A stretch of 64,000 nt of DNA from Phenylobacterium sp. (GCF_013822795.1 NZ_PNLB01000013.1:1-64000), one strand, 5' to 3'. Positions 51,950 through 60,607 are shown, counted from the stretch's first letter. Translations and numbers: made by a program. The notes: generated by a model not told the origin, from the letters alone.

Positions 51950-52540
51950 CTACTTCACCGCGTCGCGGATCGTGCGGGCCTTGTCGAGGTGCTGCTGCAC
52001 GGTCGGGGCGGTGGCGGCGGCGAAGGCCTTGATGGCCGGGACGTCGCCGTCCTGGGCGTAGCGCTGCAGGACATCCAGCGCGGCCTGGTGGGCGTCGACC
52101 TGATTGTCCATGTAGGCCTTGTCGAAGTTATCGGCCTTGCCGAGGTCGGTCAGCTTGTCCTGCAGGTCCTTGGGCAAGACGGTCGGCAGCGCCAGAGCGG
52201 TCTGGCCGGAGTCGGCGATCGCCTTCTTCAGGCCTTCGGTGGTCTTGGTGTGGGCCGTGACCATGTCGGCGGCGAACTTCTTCACCTCGGGGCTCTTGGC
52301 CTTGGTGGCGGCGAGCTTGGCGGCCTCGACCTCGAACATGTCGCTGGCGGCCGCCTTGGCGACGAAGTCGGGGGCGGCCGCCTCGTTCGACGGCGTGATC
52401 ACCGTCGCGGCCGGATTGGCGTCAGGCGTCGCGGCCTGCTCGGCCGGCGTGGCCGCGCCCTTGGTGTCGGTCTTCTGCCCACAAGCGGCCAGCGAAATGG
52501 CAGCAATAGCCGCGCCCGCGATCAGCAGGTGACGGGTCAT
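51950..52540 (-). CDS. DUF4142 family lipoprotein
   Basis: Envelope lipoprotein of 196 residues starting at ATG 52540 with TAGGAGGG upstream. The signal peptide ends in the lipobox LAAC (about residue 20). After a Ala/Thr/Pro-rich linker, a DUF4142 helical domain follows (FVAKAAASDMFEVEAAKLAA, VKKFAADMVTAHTKTTEGLK, HQAALDVLQRYAQDGD). Members are periplasmic ferritin-like helical bundles of unknown role, often linked with stress. It diverges from the CoA transferase gene. Confidence 0.88.
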   Translation of the reverse strand: MTRHLLIAGAAIAAISLAACGQKTDTKGAATPAEQAATPDANPAATVITPSNEAAAPDFVAKAAASDMFEVEAAKLAATKAKSPEVKKFAADMVTAHTKTTEGLKKAIADSGQTALALPTVLPKDLQDKLTDLGKADNFDKAYMDNQVDAHQAALDVLQRYAQDGDVPAIKAFAAATAPTVQQHLDKARTIRDAVK

Positions 52541-52643
52541 CAAACCCTCCTAAGATTGACTAAGATGATCGGCGCGGGTCCAACGGACGGCGCACGGGTC
52601 GAAAACTCACAGACGCGTGATCTGTTCCGGGGAGGGAGCAAAC

Positions 52644-53852
52644 GTGACCGACGCCGCCGCCAACACCGGCCCGCTGCAGGGGCTGAAGGTCGTCGAGATG
52701 GGGACGCTGATCGCCGGCCCGTTCTGCGGCCAGATCCTCGGTGATTTCGGCGCCGACGTGGTCAAGATCGAGGACCCGAAGACCGGCGACCCGATGCGCC
52801 AGTGGGGCCGCAGCCTGCCCAAGGGACTGTCGCCGTGGTGGCCGGTGATCGGGCGCAACAAGCGCTCGGTCGGCCTGGACCTGCGCACGCCCGAAGGCCG
52901 CGACATTGCGCTGAAGCTGATCGACCAGGCCGACGTGCTGATCGAGAACTTCCGGCCTGGCACGCTGGAGAAGTGGGGCATGGGCTATGAAGCCCTGGCC
53001 GCGCGGAATCCGCGCCTGATCGTCGCCCGGGTGTCAGGCTTCGGCCAGACCGGGCCCTACGCCAAGCGCGCGGGCTACGGCCTGATCGGCGAGGCGATGG
53101 GCGGGCTGCGCCACGTGACCGGCGAACCGGACCGGCCGCCGGCGCGGGCCGGCATCTCGATCGGCGACAGCCTGACCGCCATGCATGCGGTGATGGGGAT
53201 CACCATGGCGCTGCACGCGCGCGAGCGCACCGGCCGCGGCCAGATGATCGACGCGGCCCTCTATGAGAGCGTGCTGGCGGTGATGGAGAACCTGGTCACC
53301 GAGTACGACCTGACCGGCTATGTGCGCGAGCGCTCGGGCTCGATCCTGCCCGGCATCGCGCCCTCGAACGTCTATCCGTGCGCGGAGGGCGAGATGATCC
53401 TGATCGGCGGCAACGGCGACACGGTGTTCGCGCGGCTGGCCGAGGCGATGGGCCGGTCCGACCTGGCGAGCGACCCGAAGTTCGTCAGCCACGCGGCGCG
53501 CGGCGAGAACCAGAAGGAACTGGACGAAATCATCGCCGCCTGGACCGCGACCTGGAAGCTGCCCGAGCTGATCGCGCACCTGGAGGCCAGCGGCATTCCC
53601 TGCGGCCGGGTGTTCCGCGCGTCCGACATGCTGGAGAACGAGCAGTACCAAGCCCGCGAGGCGATCGTGGAGTTGCCGCATCCGGTGTTCGGCAAGGTGA
53701 AGATGCAAAACGCCTTCCCCAAGTTGTCCGAAACCCCCGGCGCGGTGCGCTGGCCAGGTCCGGATTTGGGGCAACACACGGACGAGGTGTTGGCCGAGGT
53801 GGGGCTCAGCGCCGACGACGTGGCGGGGCTGCGGGCGAAGGGCGTGGTCTAG
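52644..53852 (+). CDS. CaiB/BaiF family CoA transferase (class III)
   Basis: Moves CoA between carboxylic acids through a covalent aspartyl intermediate. From GTG 52644 (GGGAGGGAG upstream) the protein has 402 residues, the family length. Segments: VVEMGTLIAGPFCGQILGDF, ADVVKIEDPKTGDPMR, ENFRPGTLEKWGMG, and the catalytic D175 in SIGDSLTAM. It may activate a carnitine-like, succinate-dependent or aromatic acid; the substrate is not readable. It is alone; a decayed repeat follows its stop. Confidence 0.9.
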   Translation: MTDAAANTGPLQGLKVVEMGTLIAGPFCGQILGDFGADVVKIEDPKTGDPMRQWGRSLPKGLSPWWPVIGRNKRSVGLDLRTPEGRDIALKLIDQADVLIENFRPGTLEKWGMGYEALAARNPRLIVARVSGFGQTGPYAKRAGYGLIGEAMGGLRHVTGEPDRPPARAGISIGDSLTAMHAVMGITMALHARERTGRGQMIDAALYESVLAVMENLVTEYDLTGYVRERSGSILPGIAPSNVYPCAEGEMILIGGNGDTVFARLAEAMGRSDLASDPKFVSHAARGENQKELDEIIAAWTATWKLPELIAHLEASGIPCGRVFRASDMLENEQYQAREAIVELPHPVFGKVKMQNAFPKLSETPGAVRWPGPDLGQHTDEVLAEVGLSADDVAGLRAKGVV

Positions 53853-53893
53853 GAGTCAAAGTCCCCCTCACCCGGCTGCGCCGAGGGAGGGGG
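53852..53893. repeat. Decayed palindromic repeat fragment, R7
   Basis: GGAGTCAAAGTCCCCCTCAC followed by CCGGCTGCGCCGAGGGAGGGGG right after the CoA transferase stop. It matches one half of the R2/R4 blocks; the CTCCCCC arm is missing. Confidence 0.6.
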
Positions 53894-53941
53894 CGGCGCG
53901 CCCGTGGGCTGCGCCGACTACGAGCGATCGCCTAGCCGGGG

Positions 53942-54148
53942 CTAGGCTGCGAAAAAGCCAAGTTCGCCGCTGACGCGGACTTGGCAGGGGCGGCCGTTGT
54001 CTTGAACCTCACGCGCCCGCTTGTTGGCGGCGGCCTTGGCGACGTCCTTGTCGGGGGAGTGCCCGAAGGTGTCACCGTCCAACTCGACGGCCCAGACGCC
54101 GTCCCGAAGTGCGACCGTCAAAACGGCCCGTTCCAAACCTTTTTGCAT
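53942..54148 (-). CDS. DUF2188-like small protein
   Basis: Protein of 68 residues from ATG 54148 (MQKGLERAVLTV). The pattern VALRDGVWAVELDGDTFGHS, then DKDVAKAAANKRAREVQDNG, and a last strand QVRVSGELGF matches DUF2188 (a beta-beta-beta-alpha-beta small domain, GxWxV...DG). It has no membrane or signal segment and an unknown role. An in-frame ATG at 54208 would add 20 residues in an AT-rich leader, which I do not favour. It diverges from the cold-shock gene. Confidence 0.65.
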   Translation of the reverse strand: MQKGLERAVLTVALRDGVWAVELDGDTFGHSPDKDVAKAAANKRAREVQDNGRPCQVRVSGELGFFAA

Positions 54149-54374
54149 CCGCAAGCCATAGCATATCCGGCAGCGAATGGCGATTTTTCCATATATTTCT
54201 TGCCGCACGGGAAAATTACGCGCAGTTTGAACGAGTCAAATGTCGTTTTGGCTCGCTGCCGTGACGCTAGTTCTACTTGAGAGATCAGCTTCACAATTGC
54301 CTCCGGACCTCTCCGAAAATTTGATCGAGCGACCCGACGTGGGCGCGAGAACTCATGTCCGGAAAGGGACAACA
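54149..54374. other. AT-rich leader between the DUF2188-like and cold-shock genes
   Basis: About 225 bases clearly lower in GC than the surrounding DNA, including CCATATATTTCTTG and AAATTTGATCGAG. It probably holds both divergent promoters and a long 5' untranslated leader of the cold-shock gene, a common feature of that family. GAAAGGGACAACA at 54362-54374 is the Shine-Dalgarno region. Confidence 0.5.
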
Positions 54375-54584
54375 ATGACTATTGGTGTGGTTAAGTGGTT
54401 CAACGCCCAAAAGGGCTTCGGCTTCATTCAGCCTGACGATGGCGGCGCGGACGTGTTCGTGCACATCTCGGCGGTGGAGCGGGCCGGCATGGGCACCCTG
54501 CACGAGGGCCAGAAGCTGAGCTTCGAGCTGGAGCGCGACCAGCGCAGCGGCAAGAACTCGGCCGGCCAACTGCAGGCGGTCTGA
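54375..54584 (+). CDS. Cold-shock domain protein (CspA family)
   Basis: RNA chaperone of 69 residues that binds single-stranded nucleic acid. Start is ATG 54375, preceded by GAAAGGGAC. RNP1 is KGFGFI (13-18) and RNP2 is VFVHIS (27-32), following VVKWFNAQ, all as in CspA proteins. It is a single OB-fold, the usual length. It is probably expressed from its own promoter in the AT-rich leader, with a strong terminator after it. Confidence 0.93.
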   Translation: MTIGVVKWFNAQKGFGFIQPDDGGADVFVHISAVERAGMGTLHEGQKLSFELERDQRSGKNSAGQLQAV

Positions 54585-54607
54585 TCAGTTCCTGATCGAC
54601 GAATTGA

Positions 54608-54639
54608 GCGGCCCGGCGCCTGACGCCGGGCCGCTTTTT
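54608..54639 (+). terminator. Rho-independent terminator after the cold-shock gene
   Basis: Eleven-bp stem GCGGCCCGGCG / CGCCGGGCCGC (54608-54618 with 54624-54634) followed by five Ts. Confidence 0.88.
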
Positions 54640-54644
54640 CATGT

Positions 54645-55334
54645 TCAGGCGGCGACGCCGAACAGGGCGCCGACCCCTGCGGTGACCGCCATGGCGACCG
54701 CCCCCCAGAAGGTGACCCGCACCACCGGCCGCAACATCGGCGCGCGGCCGGCCCAAGCGCCGAGCGCCCCCAGAACCGCCAGATAGACCAGCGACGCGAC
54801 CGCCACGGCCGGCACGATCCAGGCCATCGGCGCCATCTGCGAGGCGGCCAGCGGCAGGGCCGCGCCGGCCGAGAAAGTGACCGCCGAGGTGAAGGCCGCC
54901 TGGATCGGCCGGGCGGTGGTGATCTCCGACAGGCCAAGTTCGGCCCGGGCGTGAGCGCCCAGGGCGTCGTGGGCGCTGACCTGGCGGGCGACCTGCAGCG
55001 CCAGGTCCGGAGCCACGCCGCGCCCCTGATAGATGGCGGCCAGTTCGCGCAGCTGGGCCTCCGGCTCAGCCGCCAGTTGGCGGCGCTCCGCCTCGAGGGC
55101 CGCCTCTTCGGTGTCGCGCTGCGAGCTGACCGAGACGTACTCGCCGGCGGCCATCGACATGGCCCCGGCCACCAGCGCCGCGCCCCCGGCTATCAGGATC
55201 TCGCTGCGTCCCTGGGCGGCGGCGGCGACGCCGACGATCAGGCTGGCGGTCGAGACGATGCCGTCATTGGCGCCCAGCACCGCAGCCCGCAACCAGCCGA
55301 TCCGCGCGATCGGTTCGCCCTGCATCTGGCTCAT
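54645..55334 (-). CDS. VIT1/CCC1 family iron/manganese transporter
   Basis: Inner-membrane metal transporter of 229 residues starting at ATG 55334 with GGAGGG upstream. The first membrane helix is AAVLGANDGIVSTASLIVGV with the family N-D-G motif, followed by GAMSMAAGEYVSVSSQRDTE, the metal-binding E/Y/S stretch, a cytoplasmic acidic helix region, and three further helices. Homologues export or sequester iron or manganese. It converges on the cold-shock gene, sharing its terminator. Iron regulation is not evident in its upstream region. Confidence 0.9.
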   Translation of the reverse strand: MSQMQGEPIARIGWLRAAVLGANDGIVSTASLIVGVAAAAQGRSEILIAGGAALVAGAMSMAAGEYVSVSSQRDTEEAALEAERRQLAAEPEAQLRELAAIYQGRGVAPDLALQVARQVSAHDALGAHARAELGLSEITTARPIQAAFTSAVTFSAGAALPLAASQMAPMAWIVPAVAVASLVYLAVLGALGAWAGRAPMLRPVVRVTFWGAVAMAVTAGVGALFGVAA

Positions 55335-55483
55335 GCGCCGCCCTCCTCGTCCGCCCGGAGGCTGCACCGGTTTGCATGCCGCCGTAAACGCGCCCGTCAA
55401 GCGACGCGGGGACAGGAGGACGGTTGACGAAAGCGGCCGCGGCGCCGCCCATGGGGCCAAGTGCAAGCTTAGGGGAGCGCGCC

Positions 55484-56281
55484 ATGTCCATCGCCGCCGT
55501 CAATGGCCTGAACCTCTATTTCGAGCGCGCAGGAACCGGCGCGCCCCTGCTGTTCATCTCCGGCACCGGCGGCGACCTGCGGGTGAAGCCGAACCAGTTC
55601 GACGGGCCGTTCCCCAAGACGTTCGACATGATCTCGTACGATCAGCGGGGCCTGGGGCGATCGGACAAGCCGGACGTCCGCTACGCCATGGCCGACTACG
55701 CCGACGATGCGGCTGCGCTGATGGCGAGCCAGGGCTGGGACAGCGCCCACGTCATCGGGGTCTCGTTCGGCGGCATGGTCGCCCAGGAGCTAGCGCTGCG
55801 CCATCCGGGCCGCATCCGCCGGCTGGTGCTGGCCTGCACCTCCCCCGGCGGGGCCGGCGGCGCCTCGTTCGCGTTCCACGAGATCGAGCACCTGAAGGGC
55901 GAGGCGCGAGCAAAACACCTGACGCCGATCTCCGACACCCGCCGCGACGACGCCTGGGCCGCGGCCAATCCCGAGACCTACGCCCAGATCATCGCCATGA
56001 CCGCCGCCGATCCGTACGCGGACGAGCCCGGCCGCGCCCAAGGCGCGCACCGCCAGTTGGAGGCGCGGGCCGACCACGACACCTGGGCGCGGCTGGACCA
56101 GATCGCCGCCCCGACCCTGGTCGCCGGCGGCCGCTATGACGGCATCGCCCTGCCCGCGACGCTGGAACGGCTGGCCGGCAGGATTCCCGGCGCGGAGCTG
56201 CGCTTCTACGAGGGCGGGCACATGTTCATGATCCAGGACCGCGCCGCGGTGCGCGAGATGATCGCGTTCCTGAACGCCTAG
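55484..56281 (+). CDS. Alpha/beta-fold hydrolase
   Basis: Cytoplasmic hydrolase of 265 residues starting at ATG 55484 with AGGGGAG upstream. GTGGDLR is the oxyanion strand, SYDQRGLGRSDKP the typical loop, S94 in GVSFGGMVAQ is the nucleophile, and GGRYDGIAL and EGGHMFM supply the acid and base. It resembles proline-iminopeptidase/3-oxoadipate-enol-lactonase-like enzymes (AB_hydrolase_1). The substrate is unknown. The following ATP-grasp gene starts about 40 bases downstream and may be cotranscribed. Confidence 0.85.
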   Translation: MSIAAVNGLNLYFERAGTGAPLLFISGTGGDLRVKPNQFDGPFPKTFDMISYDQRGLGRSDKPDVRYAMADYADDAAALMASQGWDSAHVIGVSFGGMVAQELALRHPGRIRRLVLACTSPGGAGGASFAFHEIEHLKGEARAKHLTPISDTRRDDAWAAANPETYAQIIAMTAADPYADEPGRAQGAHRQLEARADHDTWARLDQIAAPTLVAGGRYDGIALPATLERLAGRIPGAELRFYEGGHMFMIQDRAAVREMIAFLNA

Positions 56282-56322
56282 ACCTCTTGCGGGAGACCGC
56301 AGCGCCGATTACGGCGCCTCCG

Positions 56323-57375
56323 GTGTCAGATTCGCCGTCAAGTCATCCCCGCCCCGAGCTCCTGTTCCTGGTCAGCGCGCCGGCTGGCGGCGAGGTCCAC
56401 ATGTTGATCGAGAGCGGCTTTGGACGGCCGCGGTTCACGGTCAACGGAACCGCCAGCTACCTCTCCTACATGCCCGAGCTGCGCAGTCGCGGACGCGACC
56501 TGTGGCTGGACAACCGGCAGAACGCGTTCCAGGTGAAGCTGCCGCGGGTTCCGCTGGTCAACTACATGGCCGATCCCGATCTCTATGCGAACGCCCTGGG
56601 CAAGGCTGAATTGGTCGCGCAGCAGACCGGTCTGCCGATGCTGAACCATCCGACCGCCGTCCTGAGTTCGCGGCGCGACCGCAGCGCCGAGCTGCTGGCC
56701 AAAATCCCCGGGGTGCGCACCCCGCGGACCGTACGGCTGAGCGCCCCGACCCGGTCCGAGCTGATCGCCGCGATCCTGGCGGCTGGACTCGGCTTTCCGC
56801 TGCTGCTGCGCCCGGCCGGAGGGCACGGCGGCAAGGGGCTGGTGCGGCTGGACAGCCGCGAGCAGCTCGACGCGGCGCACATTCCGCTGGGGATCGACGA
56901 GGCGATCTACGCCAGCGAGTTCATCGATTTCGCCGACGCCGACGGCCTCTATCGCAAGCTGCGACTGATCTTCGTCGGCGAGCGCGTCTTCTGGCGCCAC
57001 CTGATCATCGGCGAGCGCTGGTTGCTGCACTCGGCCAGCCGGATCGCCGGCGCCCAGGCCGAGGAAAGCGCCGCGCGAGACAGGTTCCAGGCCGAGACGC
57101 TGCCGCGGATGGCGCCCGTATTGAACGCGATCCGCGCCACAGTCGGGCTCGACCACTTCGGAATCGACGTCTCGCTGCGGCCTGACGGCGAACTGCTTGT
57201 GTTCGAAGCCAACGCCTGCATGAACGTGCTGGACAACAGCACGATCCCGCCGCCGAACATGTGGGAGGCGCAGATCGCGGCGGTGCGCGCGGCCCTGGCT
57301 GAGCTGCATGATCGGTCCGAGTGCTGGCTGCACCCAGGAAAGGCCCCGGCGCCCGCGTTAGCCGAGGCGATCTAG
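56323..57375 (+). CDS. ATP-grasp domain protein of unknown function
   Basis: About 350 residues from GTG 56323 (MSDSPSS-). A leading strand ELLFLVSAPAGGEVHMLIES is followed by PLLLRPAGGHGGKGL, a P-loop-like ATP-binding segment, and the terminal DGELLVFEANACMNV, which fits the metal- and nucleotide-binding end of RimK/glutathione-synthetase-like ATP-grasp ligases. Such enzymes join an acid to an amine or thiol using ATP. TTG 56287 or ATG 56401 are possible starts. It overlaps the convergent kinase gene by four bases. Confidence 0.7.
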   Translation: MSDSPSSHPRPELLFLVSAPAGGEVHMLIESGFGRPRFTVNGTASYLSYMPELRSRGRDLWLDNRQNAFQVKLPRVPLVNYMADPDLYANALGKAELVAQQTGLPMLNHPTAVLSSRRDRSAELLAKIPGVRTPRTVRLSAPTRSELIAAILAAGLGFPLLLRPAGGHGGKGLVRLDSREQLDAAHIPLGIDEAIYASEFIDFADADGLYRKLRLIFVGERVFWRHLIIGERWLLHSASRIAGAQAEESAARDRFQAETLPRMAPVLNAIRATVGLDHFGIDVSLRPDGELLVFEANACMNVLDNSTIPPPNMWEAQIAAVRAALAELHDRSECWLHPGKAPAPALAEAI

Positions 57376-58781
57376 GAGGCCAGCAGCGCCCCGACGGCGG
57401 CGGCGACCTGGGTGACGTCGTAGGGCTTGCGGATGATCGGGGCGTCGAAGCCCATCGGCGCGCCGCTGTCGCCGTAGCCGGTGGCGAACACGAACGGCAC
57501 CCCGCGGGCGGCGAGCGCCTCGGCCACCGGGGTCACCGCCAGGCCGTTAAGGTTGGCGTCGAGGACAGCCGCGTCGATGTGGCCGGCCAGCAGGCTCATC
57601 GCCTCGGCCAGTTCGTAGGCCGGGCCGACCACCTGGGCGCCGGCGTCGGAGAGGCCGGTCTCCAGCTCCAGGGCCAACAGCACGGCGTCCTCGACGATCA
57701 GCACGCGCTTGCCGCGCAGATCGACCGGGCCCTGGGCGGCGGGCGTGATCTCGATCTTCCGCGGGGCCGGCGCCTCTGGCACGGTCTCGGGCCGCGAGAC
57801 GACAGCGGCGGGGCCGGCGCGCAGCCGCACGCTGACGCCGCCGCGGCGGTACTCGACCTCGACCTCGCCGTTGAGTTCGCGGCCGGTGACCTGCCCCAGC
57901 AGGGTGGAGCCGAAGCCCTTGTGGGTCGGGACGACCACCGGCGGGCCGCCGGTCTCGGTCCAGAACAACTCGAACCCGCCATCGGCGATCTGCGTCCAGC
58001 GGACATCGACGCGGCCGGTCTCCACCGACAGCGCGCCGTACTTCACCGCATTCGTGGCCAGCTCGTGCAGGGCCAGCGACAGGGCGTTGGCCGCGCGCGG
58101 GGTCAGGAACAGCTCAGGCCCATCCCAACGCGTCTGGCCCGGCGCGATGCCGCCCAGCTCGGCGGCGGCCAGGTGTGCGATGGCCGCGCCGCGCCACCGC
58201 GCGGCGGTCAGCAGTTCGTTGGCCGAGGCCATCGACTTCAGCCGACCCGAGAAGGTCGACAGGAAACTGTCGAGCGACGTAGTGCGCTTGGCGGTCTGCA
58301 CGGCCAGGGCCTGGACCGCGGCCAGCACGTTCTTCACCCGGTGGTCGAGCTCGGCCATGAGGGCCCGGCGGCGGTCCTCCTCGGCCCGGCGGTCGCCGAC
58401 GTCCTGGGCGACGCCGACCGCGCGGATCGGCCGGCCTTCGTCGTCGCTGACCAGCAGGCCGGAGGTGCGCATCCAGACGGTGCGGCCGTCATCCTCGCGA
58501 ATGCGGCGGTACTCGGCTTCGAAGCGGCCCTCGGCGCGCATCGAGGCTTCCATGAACTGACGGGTGCGCTCGCGGTCGTCGGGGTGCACGCCGCGATAAA
58601 GAAACTCGCCCTTCTCGGCCGGCCACTCGCCGGCGGGCAGGCCGCTGACCTCGGACATGCGCGGACTGATGCGCACCACGTCCGCGACCATGTCCCATTC
58701 GTAGTCGCCCAGGCGCGCTGACTCGAGCGCCAGTTCGAGGCGTTCGTGATCGAGATTGCGTCCAGCGGCGGGCTTCACCAT
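57372..58781 (-). CDS. HWE-family hybrid sensor histidine kinase (PAS-HK-REC)
   Basis: Soluble sensor of 469 residues. A PAS domain (about 15-130) is followed by the HWE kinase: H147 in ELDHRVKN, N box HELATNAVKYG (239-249), and the W274-T-E276 motif that names the family. A receiver domain (about 357-469) has D365, phosphoacceptor D408 and the KPYD loop. The layout suits signalling to a separate response regulator. HWE kinases often feed the PhyR/EcfG general stress pathway in alphaproteobacteria, and EcfG-like promoters follow in the next 5 kb. It diverges from the DUF883 gene. Confidence 0.9.
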   Translation of the reverse strand: MVKPAAGRNLDHERLELALESARLGDYEWDMVADVVRISPRMSEVSGLPAGEWPAEKGEFLYRGVHPDDRERTRQFMEASMRAEGRFEAEYRRIREDDGRTVWMRTSGLLVSDDEGRPIRAVGVAQDVGDRRAEEDRRRALMAELDHRVKNVLAAVQALAVQTAKRTTSLDSFLSTFSGRLKSMASANELLTAARWRGAAIAHLAAAELGGIAPGQTRWDGPELFLTPRAANALSLALHELATNAVKYGALSVETGRVDVRWTQIADGGFELFWTETGGPPVVVPTHKGFGSTLLGQVTGRELNGEVEVEYRRGGVSVRLRAGPAAVVSRPETVPEAPAPRKIEITPAAQGPVDLRGKRVLIVEDAVLLALELETGLSDAGAQVVGPAYELAEAMSLLAGHIDAAVLDANLNGLAVTPVAEALAARGVPFVFATGYGDSGAPMGFDAPIIRKPYDVTQVAAAVGALLAS

Positions 58782-58872
58782 CGCGCGACCATTAAGCGAG
58801 GTTCGGGTCCGAGCGACAGGAACCGAAGGTTGTATGCCCCGAATTGCGCGTGGAGTCTTTCAGTCAATTTTC

Positions 58873-58897
58873 GGAACCGCCTATTGCCTTTGACGTT
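58873..58897 (+). promoter_or_regulatory. EcfG-type (general stress sigma factor) promoter before DUF883
   Basis: GGAAC (58873-58877), 16 bases, then CGTT (58894-58897), 57 bases before the DUF883 start. It fits the GGAAC-N16/17-CGTT consensus for alphaproteobacterial EcfG/SigT. Confidence 0.7.
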
Positions 58898-58954
58898 GTG
58901 GCAAGGCTTCCATGCCAACCCTGCGTTACCTGCTGAATACTTGGAGAATCTGAC

Positions 58955-59278
58955 ATGGCCACCAACGCCGTCGACCAAGCCAAAGACGAAGCCAAGGCCG
59001 CGGCCCAACAGATGGCCGATTCCGCCTCCAAGCTCTCGGCTGAGGCCCAGCGCAGCTTCGGCGAAGCCGCCAAGCGCTTCGAAAAGGTCGTCACCGAAGG
59101 GCTCGAGCAGATCCGCGCCCAGAGCCGCACCTACGCCGACAACGCCGGCGAGCACATCGACGACGCCCAGCGCTATGTCGTCGAACGCGTCAAGGAACGC
59201 CCGCTGGTGGCGACCGGCGCGGCGCTCGGCGTCGGCCTGCTGATCGGCCTGCTGCTAGCCAGCGGCCGCAAAAATTGA
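58955..59278 (+). CDS. DUF883 (ElaB/YqjD-like) protein
   Basis: Protein of 107 residues: a long coiled-coil region (AKDEAKAAAQQMADSASKLS, FEKVVTEGLEQIRAQSRTYA) followed by a C-terminal membrane anchor PLVATGAALGVGLLIGLLLA. E. coli relatives are tail-anchored in the inner membrane and bind ribosomes in stationary phase. An EcfG-type promoter lies upstream, so it is probably a general-stress gene. Its TGA overlaps the TTG start of the next gene. Confidence 0.88.
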   Translation: MATNAVDQAKDEAKAAAQQMADSASKLSAEAQRSFGEAAKRFEKVVTEGLEQIRAQSRTYADNAGEHIDDAQRYVVERVKERPLVATGAALGVGLLIGLLLASGRKN

Positions 59279-59667
59279 TCCTGAAGCGAGCGCTCTATTA
59301 CGTTGTCGCCGCCGTCGCGCTCGCCGCGACGGCGGTCGTTTGCGTGGTGTTCCTGGCGATGGCCCTGCATGCGGCGCTGATCCCCGCGGTCGGCGAGGCG
59401 TGGGCTGGTGTGCTGGTAGCCGCGGCCGCCGCCTTGCTGGCCGGGGCGATCGGGATGGTGCTGCTGATGATGGCCAGCCCGCCTCGCCGCCACCACAAGC
59501 GCGATCAGGACAAGGACCTCTCCTCGCGCATGTTCGAACTGGCCCAGGCCAAGCCCTGGGTGGCGCTGGGGATCGTCGGGGCGGTCGCCGCCGTGGCGCT
59601 GAAGAACCCGCGGACCACCGCCACCGTCGTTTCGGCGCTGATGGCCGGCCGCGCCTCCAAATCCTAG
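59275..59667 (+). CDS. Small membrane protein (phage-holin-like/DUF1469-type)
   Basis: Membrane protein of 130 residues starting at TTG 59275, overlapping the upstream stop (TTGA). Two long hydrophobic segments lie near 8-38 and 41-66; a charged loop RRHHKRDQDKDLSSR follows, then a third hydrophobic stretch near 94-108. In gammaproteobacteria, DUF883-type genes are often followed by YqjE/YqjK-like proteins with this layout. The function is unknown. It is coupled to the DUF883 gene and should share its EcfG-type promoter. Confidence 0.65.
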   Translation: MILKRALYYVVAAVALAATAVVCVVFLAMALHAALIPAVGEAWAGVLVAAAAALLAGAIGMVLLMMASPPRRHHKRDQDKDLSSRMFELAQAKPWVALGIVGAVAAVALKNPRTTATVVSALMAGRASKS

Positions 59668-59743
59668 AGAACCAAACACCACAGTTCGGGTTAGTGTGGG
59701 ACGTGGGCGCCAGCCCGCGATCCCTCCCCCGTAGGAAATTGCT

Positions 59744-60370
59744 ATGTTTGAACTGCCGAACCTTCCGTACGCCCACAACGCGTTGGAGCCTGTGATCTCA
59801 GAGGCGACGATGCACCTGCACCACGGCAAGCATCACAAGCGCTACTTCGACGTCATGAACCCGATGCTGGACGAGGCGGGCGCCAAGCCGGCTTCGCTGG
59901 AAGAGGTCGTGCGCGGTGCGGTCGGGCAGGCCAAGCTGTTCAACAATTCGGCCCAGGCCTGGAACCACACCTTCTTCTGGGAATGCATGAGCCCGCCCGG
60001 CCAGAAGGTCTCGGGCGATCTGGCCGCCGCCATCGACCGCGACTTCGGCGGGCTGGAGCAGCTGAAGGCCCAGTTCGTGGCCAAGGGCGTCGGCCACTTC
60101 GGTTCGGGCTGGGTGTGGCTGGCCGCCAAGGGCGACGCGCTGTCGATCGTCGACACGCACGATGGCGTGAACCTGCTGACCGAAGCCGGCGTCGTGCCGC
60201 TGCTGGTCGCCGACCTCTGGGAGCACGCCTACTACCTGGATCACAAGAACGACCGCGAAGGCTTCCTGAAGGCCTGGTTCGACGCGCTGCCGAACTGGAC
60301 GTTCGCTCAGGCCCAGTACGACGCCGCCCGCAAGGGCGAGGCCGGCTGGACCCACCCGGGTCCGGTCTAG
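59744..60370 (+). CDS. sodB: Superoxide dismutase, iron type
   Basis: Converts superoxide to hydrogen peroxide and oxygen in the cytoplasm. The 208-residue protein has metal ligands H26, H75 (in WNHTFFW), D157 and H161 (in DLWEHAYY). Q71 in NNSAQAWNH is in the position typical of iron enzymes. Start is ATG 59744 after a weak Shine-Dalgarno region, 76 bases after the small membrane gene, so it may be read through from the EcfG promoter or have its own. Confidence 0.93.
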   Translation: MFELPNLPYAHNALEPVISEATMHLHHGKHHKRYFDVMNPMLDEAGAKPASLEEVVRGAVGQAKLFNNSAQAWNHTFFWECMSPPGQKVSGDLAAAIDRDFGGLEQLKAQFVAKGVGHFGSGWVWLAAKGDALSIVDTHDGVNLLTEAGVVPLLVADLWEHAYYLDHKNDREGFLKAWFDALPNWTFAQAQYDAARKGEAGWTHPGPV

Positions 60371-60375
60371 ATCCC

Positions 60376-60400
60376 GGAACGTCAGGCACAGCTGAGCGTT
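60376..60400 (+). promoter_or_regulatory. EcfG-type promoter before the DUF1328 gene
   Basis: GGAAC (60376-60380), 16 bases, then CGTT (60397-60400), 33 bases before the DUF1328 start and directly after the sodB stop. Confidence 0.7.
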
Positions 60401-60433
60401 TACCTCTCCGGACACAATAACCGGAGAAACGAC

Positions 60434-60607
60434 ATGCTTGGATGGGCCTTGACCTTCCTGGTAGTCGCCCTCATCGCCGGCGTACTCGGATTTACTTCGA
60501 TCGCCGGCGCCGCGATGGGCGTCGCCAAGATTCTGTTCTTCGTGTTCCTGGTGCTTTTCGTGGTTTCCCTCGTCATGCACCTGGTTCGAGGGCGCGGCGC
60601 GCTCTAG
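60434..60607 (+). CDS. DUF1328 family small membrane protein (YtjA-like)
   Basis: Protein of 57 residues from ATG 60434 with CGGAGAAAC upstream. Two hydrophobic helices ([20 protein letters not shown] and [19 protein letters not shown]) match DUF1328/YtjA, a common stress-linked inner-membrane protein of unknown function. The ending VRGRGAL is basic. An EcfG-type promoter sits in front. A terminator follows. Confidence 0.88.
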   Translation: MLGWALTFLVVALIAGVLGFTSIAGAAMGVAKILFFVFLVLFVVSLVMHLVRGRGAL

